The translations under genes were made by a program, and so were the position numbers. From positions 1 to 64,000 of the forward strand of contig NZ_FOEF01000011.1 in assembly GCF_900110575.1 (NCBI RefSeq): a DNA stretch of 64,000 nucleotides. Reading direction: 5' to 3'. The stretch is from Amycolatopsis saalfeldensis (GTDB lineage Bacteria > Actinomycetota > Actinomycetes > Mycobacteriales > Pseudonocardiaceae). The notes under the pieces were generated by a model. That model did not search any database, was not told the origin of the DNA, and was given only the letters and a program-made list of their open reading frames with translations. Position 1 is the first letter of the stretch. Each line of letters begins with the position of its first letter. Shown here in pieces: positions 58,630 through 64,000 of the stretch.

Positions 58630-59634
58630 TCACTTCTGGTTGCTGAAAGCCGCGTCGAAGGCCGCCGACGGCTTGTCGAACAGGAGATTCCGCAGGTAGG
58701 TCACGGCTTCCGCCGCTCCCCGCAGCCGGTCCATGCCGGCGTCTTCCCACTCCACCGAGATCGGACCGGTGTAGCCGATCGAATTCAGCGCGCGGAAGCA
58801 GTCCTCCCACGGCACGTCGCCGTGGCCGGTCGAAACGAAGTCCCAGCCCCGCCGGGGATCGCCCCACGGCAGGTGCGAGCCGAGCCTGCCGTTGCGGCCG
58901 TCGAACCGCCTCCTGGTGTCCTTGCAGTCCACGTGGTAGATCCGGTCGGCGAAGTCGAGGATGAACCCGACCGGGTCGAGGTCCTGCCAGATGAAGTGCG
59001 AGGGATCCCAATTGAGCCCGAACGCCGGCCGGTTGCCGACGGCTTCGAGCGCGCGCCTGGTGGTCCAGTAGTCGTAGGCGATTTCCGACGGGTGCACCTC
59101 GTGCGCGAACCGGACGCCGACCTCGTCGAAGACGTCGAGGATCGGGTTCCACCGGTCCGCGAAGTCCTGGTAGCCCTCGTCGATCACGGCTTGCGAGACC
59201 GGCGGGAACATCGCCACGTACTTCCAGGTCTTCGAGCCGGTGAAGCCGATCACCGTGTCCACGCCGAGTTTCGCCGCCGCGCGGGCGGTGTCGGCCATCT
59301 CCTTCGCCGCCCGTTGGCGAACGCCTTCAGGTTCACCGTCACCCCACACCCTCGACGGGATGATGGCCTGGTGGCGCTCGTCGATCGGATCGTCACAGAT
59401 CGCTTGTCCGACAAGGTGATTCGAGATGGCCCAGACCTTGAGGCCGTGCTCGGCGAGCAGGCGCAGGCGTCCGGGCACATAGTCCTCTTCGGACAGTGCG
59501 CGGTCGACCTCGAAGTGGTCGCCGGAGCAGGCGATCTCGAGGCCGTCGTAGCCCCATTCGCCGGCGAGCTTGCACACCTCGGTGAACGGCAGGTCCGCCC
59601 ACTGGCCGGTGAACAGGGTGGTCGGACGGCTCAT
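58630..59634 (-). CDS. Sugar phosphate isomerase/epimerase (xylose-isomerase-like TIM barrel)
   Basis: A 334-residue cytoplasmic TIM-barrel protein. Visible elements are WGYDGLEIACSGDHFEV, VDTVIGFTGSK, VRFAHEVHPSEIAYDY (metal Glu and His), FGLNWDPSHFIWQDLDP (Asp, His), IYHVDCKDTR and ISVEWEDAGMD (Glu). ATG at 59634 overlaps the stop of the ThuA/dehydrogenase gene. Relatives act in the breakdown of keto-sugars, inositol and C-glycosides, often together with Gfo/Idh/MocA dehydrogenases and ThuA/DUF1080 proteins, which suits this operon. Confidence 0.88.
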   Translation of the reverse strand: MSRPTTLFTGQWADLPFTEVCKLAGEWGYDGLEIACSGDHFEVDRALSEEDYVPGRLRLLAEHGLKVWAISNHLVGQAICDDPIDERHQAIIPSRVWGDGEPEGVRQRAAKEMADTARAAAKLGVDTVIGFTGSKTWKYVAMFPPVSQAVIDEGYQDFADRWNPILDVFDEVGVRFAHEVHPSEIAYDYWTTRRALEAVGNRPAFGLNWDPSHFIWQDLDPVGFILDFADRIYHVDCKDTRRRFDGRNGRLGSHLPWGDPRRGWDFVSTGHGDVPWEDCFRALNSIGYTGPISVEWEDAGMDRLRGAAEAVTYLRNLLFDKPSAAFDAAFSNQK

Positions 59635-62600
59635 GAGGTCTCCTCGAAGGTGATCGCGTCCAGGTCGTACAGTCCGCCGGAATCGGTGCCGCGGAACACG
59701 AGGAACAGCGGGCCGGTGCCACCGGGGTCGGTGATCGCCGTGGGCGGGAGGTCGGCGTAGGTGTCCCAGCCGCCGGTGTTCGCGACGGTGACGGTCTGCA
59801 CCAGCGGGCCGTCGACCGCGCCCGAGTGGACTTCGATCGTGCCGCCGGCGCCGCCGGACGAAACCCGGTAGCCGATGCCGCTGACACCGACGAGGTTCAC
59901 CGGGTCGAACTCGATCCAGTCGCCGTTCTCGATGTGGCCGACGCGCTTGCCACCGCTCGCGGCCTCGTTCGCGACGACCTCGATCCCGCTGGACCGGTTG
60001 TAGAACTCCGCCTGCTTGAGCTTGGGCTGCAACACCGATTCCGCCTCACCGGACAGCGCGGGGACGCCGCTCGCGCCCTCGTCGGTGTAAGTCGCGTTGA
60101 TGACGCCGAACACGTTGGCGTCCAGGCCGTGCCCCTCGTCGGCCGGAGTGGCGATCGTGCCCTCACAGCCGGTGGCGCGGCTCAGCGGATGGCCGTGGCC
60201 CTCGTGCCCGAGGATGTACTCGACCGTCACCTTGGCGCAGTCGATCGGGTTGTCCTCCGCGTCGGTCACCTCGACCTTGAACGGCACCGTGTCGCCGAAG
60301 CTGAACACGCTCCCGTTGACCGGGGTCTTGAGCGTGACCACCGGCGCGGTGTTGCCGACGGTGACGACCACGCTCGCCGCGCCGGTCAGCCCGGTGGCGT
60401 CGGTGACCGAGAGCTTCGCCGTGTACTGGCCGTTTGCCGCGTAGGTGTGGGAAACCGGGTTCTGCTCGGTGGAGTCGGTAGTCCCGTCACCGTCGAAGTC
60501 CCAGGCGTAGGTGAGGGCGTCCTGATCGGGGTCCTGGGTCCCGGCCGGGTCGAACTTCACGGTCAACGGCGCCTGGCCGGACGTCCGGTCCGCGGCCACC
60601 TTGACCTCCGGCGTGCGCCGGCCCTTGGTGTAGTCGATGCGGTAGACCGCGGATTCCGCGGAGCCGCCGAAGTAGCCGGTGCCGTAGTCGAGGATGTACA
60701 GCGCGCCGTCCGGGCCGAACTCGATGTTCATCGGGCGGGTCAGCGTCATCGAGTCGAAGAACGGCTTGATGGCGCCGCGCTCGCCGTTCGCGCCGACGGC
60801 GATCTCCTTGATCCAGCCGCGTTCCCACTCGTAGGCGAAGGTCTTGGCATCGAAGTACTCGGGGAACTTCGTGGTGGACGGGTTCGCCGCGTCGTAGTGG
60901 TAGACCGGGCCGCCCATCGGCGATTCGGAGCCGTTGCCGAACTCCGGCACCGAGCCGCCGTCGTACGGGATCCAGGCCTTTTCGACCGGCGGCAGATCCG
61001 TCAGGCCGGTGTTGTGCGGGCTGGTGTTCTTCGGGGCGGCGCAGTCGAAGGCCGCGCCGGACTGGCCGGTGGCGAAGTCGTAGTCGACAAACGGCTGGTT
61101 GTCGCCGATGCAGTACGGCCAGCCGTAGTTGCCCGGCTTCTTGACCAGGTTGAACTCGACGGTGCCGCCCGGGCCCCGGGCCGGGTTGGCCGCGCCGGCG
61201 TCGGGACCGTAGTCGCCGAGGTGGAGCCAGCCGGTCTTGCGGTCGACCGCGAACCGGAACGGGTTGCGGAAGCCCATCGCGTAGATCTCCGGCCGAGTCT
61301 TGTCGGTGCCCGCCGCGAAGAGGTTGCCGTCGGGCACGGTGTACGCGCCGTCCTCGCCGACCTTGATCCGCAGCACCTTGCCCCGCAGGTCGTTGGTGTT
61401 GCCCGCACTGCGCTGGGCGTCGAACACCGGGTTGCGGTCGGCCCGCTCGTCGATCGGGGTGAAGCCGTCGGAGGCGAACGGGTTGGAGTCGTCCCCTGTG
61501 GACAGATAGAGATTGCCCTGCGCGTCGAAGTCGATCTCACCGCCGGCGTGACAGCAGATGCCGCGCTCGGTGTTGACCTGCAAGACCTTCTGCTCGCTGG
61601 TCAGGTCGAGGGTGTTGTCCTCGGCCAGCTTGAACCGGGAAAGCTGGTTGTAACCCTTGAACGGCTCGAAGTCCGCCGGCGTGCCGGTCTCCGGCGCGTC
61701 ACCGGCCGGGGTGTTCAGCTTCGGCGCGTAGTACAGGTAGACCCAGCGGTTGTTCGCGAAGTCCGGGTCGATGGCGACGCCCTGGAGGCCGTCTTCGTCG
61801 TGGTTGTAGACGGGGATCTGCCCGGCCAGCTTGGTGGTCGCGCTGGAGCTGGTGTACCAGACGCGGCCGTCACGCGAGGTGTGCAGCACGTCGCGGTTGG
61901 GCAGCACCGAGAGCGCGATCGGCTCGCCGAGGTTCTCCTCGCCCTTGGCCAGGGTGATCTGGTCGAAGTCCGCGTCGACCGGGTCCGCCTCGGTCGGTTT
62001 GCCGCAACCGGCCTCACTCAGCTTGGTGGCGTAGCGAATTCCGCCCGCGAGGTGGGCGCGGAAGGCCGGGTCGGCGTAGGACTCCTTGGTGTGGCCGCCG
62101 CCGGTGTACCAGGACCGGCCGCCGGAGTTCTCGTGGCACCAGGCGATCGGGTGATCGCCCATCGCGTCCGCGCCGGGCTGGTAGCTCTTCTCGTCCAGGC
62201 TGGCCAGCACATGGACGTTACTGCGCGGATTGTCGCGGTAGTTGTACCACTCGTCGGTGCGTGGCCAGGTCTCCGGAAGATCCTTTGTGGACACGTGGCC
62301 GCGGTCCTCGACCTTGACGTCCGCCTGCTGGATGGCCGGATGCGATTTGAAGTACGCCCCGACCAGTTCGCCGTACCAGGGCCAGTCGTATTCGGTGTCG
62401 GAGGCGGCGTGCACGCCCACGTACCCGCCGCCGGCCTTCACGTATCGCTCGAACGCAGCCTGCTGGTCTGCGTCCAGGACGTCACCAGTAGTGGAAAGCC
62501 AGACGACCGCGCTGAACCGCTGGAGGTTCGCGTCGGTGAATGCCGCCGCGTCCTCGGTGGCCTCCACGCCGAAATGGTTTTCCGCACCCAGTTCCTGGAT

Positions 62601-62768
62601 CGCCTTGATCCCGTCCGGAATCGAATCGTGGCGGAAACCCGCGGTTTTGGAGAAGACGAGCACCGTCGCCTCTTCGTGCTCCGGTTCGGCCTCCACCGGT
62701 AGCGCGATGCCGGTCAGGGCCGTGATCATGGACGCGACGAGCACGCCGAGCCGTCGTTTCAGAGACAT
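59631..62768 (-). CDS. Secreted ThuA-sorbosone dehydrogenase-PKD-CBM6 protein
   Basis: A 1045-residue exported protein that opens the six-gene operon: signal peptide 1-27; an uninterrupted ThuA domain about 34-250 (FSKTAGFRHDSI, GVHAASDTEYDW, HPIAWCHENSGGRSWYTGGGHT); a glucose/sorbosone-dehydrogenase propeller about 265-730 with GICCHAGGEIDFD and paired YAMGFRNPFR and GNYGWPYC blocks; a PKD domain about 735-815 (YAWDFDGDG); a beta-rich region; and a C-terminal CBM6-like module (NRSSGIEVVANEAASGGKRVGHIENGDWIEF). It resembles the protein encoded at 52623 in its core but has other binding modules. Expected to oxidise a carbohydrate outside the cell; PQQ as cofactor follows from the family, not from a PQQ operon in the window. 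Confidence 0.9.
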   Translation of the reverse strand: MSLKRRLGVLVASMITALTGIALPVEAEPEHEEATVLVFSKTAGFRHDSIPDGIKAIQELGAENHFGVEATEDAAAFTDANLQRFSAVVWLSTTGDVLDADQQAAFERYVKAGGGYVGVHAASDTEYDWPWYGELVGAYFKSHPAIQQADVKVEDRGHVSTKDLPETWPRTDEWYNYRDNPRSNVHVLASLDEKSYQPGADAMGDHPIAWCHENSGGRSWYTGGGHTKESYADPAFRAHLAGGIRYATKLSEAGCGKPTEADPVDADFDQITLAKGEENLGEPIALSVLPNRDVLHTSRDGRVWYTSSSATTKLAGQIPVYNHDEDGLQGVAIDPDFANNRWVYLYYAPKLNTPAGDAPETGTPADFEPFKGYNQLSRFKLAEDNTLDLTSEQKVLQVNTERGICCHAGGEIDFDAQGNLYLSTGDDSNPFASDGFTPIDERADRNPVFDAQRSAGNTNDLRGKVLRIKVGEDGAYTVPDGNLFAAGTDKTRPEIYAMGFRNPFRFAVDRKTGWLHLGDYGPDAGAANPARGPGGTVEFNLVKKPGNYGWPYCIGDNQPFVDYDFATGQSGAAFDCAAPKNTSPHNTGLTDLPPVEKAWIPYDGGSVPEFGNGSESPMGGPVYHYDAANPSTTKFPEYFDAKTFAYEWERGWIKEIAVGANGERGAIKPFFDSMTLTRPMNIEFGPDGALYILDYGTGYFGGSAESAVYRIDYTKGRRTPEVKVAADRTSGQAPLTVKFDPAGTQDPDQDALTYAWDFDGDGTTDSTEQNPVSHTYAANGQYTAKLSVTDATGLTGAASVVVTVGNTAPVVTLKTPVNGSVFSFGDTVPFKVEVTDAEDNPIDCAKVTVEYILGHEGHGHPLSRATGCEGTIATPADEGHGLDANVFGVINATYTDEGASGVPALSGEAESVLQPKLKQAEFYNRSSGIEVVANEAASGGKRVGHIENGDWIEFDPVNLVGVSGIGYRVSSGGAGGTIEVHSGAVDGPLVQTVTVANTGGWDTYADLPPTAITDPGGTGPLFLVFRGTDSGGLYDLDAITFEETS

Positions 62769-62834
62769 AGCTGTAGCGATCCTTCCAATGAGCGGCAGCG
62801 ATCAATGAACCGGATTGCGGTGGAGCTTCTTCTC

Positions 62835-64000
62835 CTATTTCAAGCCTTGTAGGGACAACAACAATGGGTGAACGCCGGTGGCGCCGATGCGGCCGGATGG
62901 CTGAAAGGCGGGATCCGAACACAGCAGCAGCGGACCGTCTTCGGCGGAATCCGGAAGCCGCCCGTGTGAACCGCGCACCCAGCGCGGATCGGTCGGGACG
63001 ACGTCCATCGCGTACCGCAGCCCGGCGAACTTCTTCGCCAGGTTCAGCCCGGCCCGCGCCTTCGCGAACTTGTCCTCGGGGTCGAAGAACAGCTCGGCCG
63101 GGTCGTACCCGGGTTTGCGGTGGATCTCGACGCCACGCGCGAAATCGGGTTTGCGGGCGTCATCGAGCCAGTAGTAGTAGGTGAACCACGAGTCCGGCTC
63201 AGCCACCGCGACCAGCTCGCCCGCGCGTTCGTGGTCGATGCCGTACTTCGCCTGCGCCTCCCGGTCGAGGACCTCGTCGACCCCGGCCAGCTCCCCGACG
63301 ATCGACCGGACGCGGTCCACATCGGACTCATCGCGGACGTACACGTGCGCGACCTGGTGATCGGCGACGGCGAACGCCCGTGAGGCCCAGGGGTCGAGGT
63401 ATTCCATGCCCGCCTGGGTGTAGACCTCCAGCAACCCTTCGCGACGCAGCGCGCGGTTGATGTCGACCGGCCGGTTCGTCGGAGTGATCCCGTACTCGCT
63501 CAAAGCGACCACGGTCGCCCCGGCATTGCGGGCGTCATCGAGCAGCGGGGCCAGCGCGTTGTCCAGCTCCCTAGCCGCGTTGGCCGCTTCGGGTCCGTCA
63601 GGGCCGAAGCGCTGGAGGTCGTAGTCCAGGTGCGGGACGTAGGCCAGCAGCAGGTCCGGCCGCCGCTCGCGCAGGATCTGCCGCGTCGCGCCGATCACCC
63701 ACTGGCTCGACTTGAGCGACGCCGTCGGGCCCCAGTACTGGAACAGCGGGAATTCGCCCAGCTCACTCGTCAGCCGGTCGTGCAGCTCGGGCGGGCGCAC
63801 GTACGCGTCCGGCGACTTGCGGCCGTCGGCGTGGTAGATCGGCCGCGGGGTCACGGTGACGTCGGTGGACATCCCCATCGCGTACCACCAGCAGACGTTC
63901 GCCGAGGTGTACCCGGGATGCGCCGCCCGCGCGGTCTCCCACAGCTTCTCCCCGCCGACGAGCCGGTTGTGCTGGCGCCACAGGAAGATCTCGCCCAGCT
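62835..64000 (-). CDS. Alkaline-phosphatase-superfamily phosphodiesterase/pyrophosphatase, 3' part
   Basis: The frame runs from the stop at 62835 through the right edge; codons upstream of the ATG at 63878 are fully open and protein-like (NVCWWYAMGMSTD), so the internal ATG is not the start and the gene is cut by the window. Family features of type I phosphodiesterase/nucleotide pyrophosphatases are present: YVPHLDYDLQRFGPDG (metal Asp/His), VVALSEYGITPT in the place of the usual D.HG motif, and a C-terminal GSHGRLP block. No secretion information is available. It lies 66 bp upstream of the ThuA/dehydrogenase operon on the same strand and may be its first gene. Confidence 0.85.
   Translation of the reverse strand, partial: LGEIFLWRQHNRLVGGEKLWETARAAHPGYTSANVCWWYAMGMSTDVTVTPRPIYHADGRKSPDAYVRPPELHDRLTSELGEFPLFQYWGPTASLKSSQWVIGATRQILRERRPDLLLAYVPHLDYDLQRFGPDGPEAANAARELDNALAPLLDDARNAGATVVALSEYGITPTNRPVDINRALRREGLLEVYTQAGMEYLDPWASRAFAVADHQVAHVYVRDESDVDRVRSIVGELAGVDEVLDREAQAKYGIDHERAGELVAVAEPDSWFTYYYWLDDARKPDFARGVEIHRKPGYDPAELFFDPEDKFAKARAGLNLAKKFAGLRYAMDVVPTDPRWVRGSHGRLPDSAEDGPLLLCSDPAFQPSGRIGATGVHPLLLSLQGLK

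Overview
The window is GC-rich, densely coded, contains many GTG starts and apparently leaderless promoters, and carries Tat-exported copper proteins, ESX-type WXG proteins, a GH18 chitinase with DasR-like boxes and F420-dependent nitroreductase-like genes. This points to a filamentous actinomycete, most likely of the Pseudonocardiaceae (Amycolatopsis-like); the genus is an inference. No rRNA, tRNA, insertion sequence, phage gene or CRISPR array was recognised, and no gene-free stretch exceeds 300 bases.

Layout. 1-4.5 kb: the end of a TetR regulator, a secreted ALF-repeat protein, and a divergent locus with a MocR regulator facing a PaiB-like flavoprotein and a DapA-like aldolase. 4.6-13.2 kb: a module around a 1000-residue TPR-like/CHAT protease, flanked by two zinc-ribbon proteins that share a C-terminal domain, a membrane protein, two small unknown proteins and a type-B esterase. 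13.4-23.2 kb: a septum-formation-domain membrane protein, then a tightly coupled operon of a membrane protein with a degenerate VirD4/TraD-like NTPase fold, an intact HerA/FtsK-like ATPase, a small protein and a very acidic, disordered, tail-anchored protein; next a lipoprotein whose N-terminal part is an array of 72-bp repeats. The 4.6-23.2 kb stretch is the best candidate for an undescribed system.

23.2-38.1 kb: a DUF1772/F420-nitroreductase pair, then a catabolic block of two S9 serine peptidases, a DUF885 metallopeptidase, a gamma-glutamyltransferase-like protein, an FAD amine/amino-acid oxidase, an MHS transporter, a PucR regulator and an alpha/beta hydrolase, consistent with uptake and breakdown of peptides or amino-acid derivatives. 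37.6-46.1 kb: two closely related MarR regulators facing an intradiol dioxygenase and a Tat-exported SnoaL-like protein plus nitroreductase, a TetR/SDR pair with twin operators, a Gfo/Idh/MocA oxidoreductase and a chitinase.

46.1-50.5 kb: a cytochrome P450 and a five-gene ESX-type cluster (two YbaB/EbfC-like proteins, three WXG-type or related proteins). 50.7-62.8 kb: a six-gene operon ending at a strong hairpin. It encodes secreted ThuA/sorbosone-dehydrogenase fusion proteins, two xylose-isomerase-like TIM barrels, a small-laccase-type copper oxidase and a cupredoxin/Ig protein, and looks like an extracellular or periplasm-side sugar-oxidation system. An alkaline-phosphatase-superfamily gene runs off the right edge.
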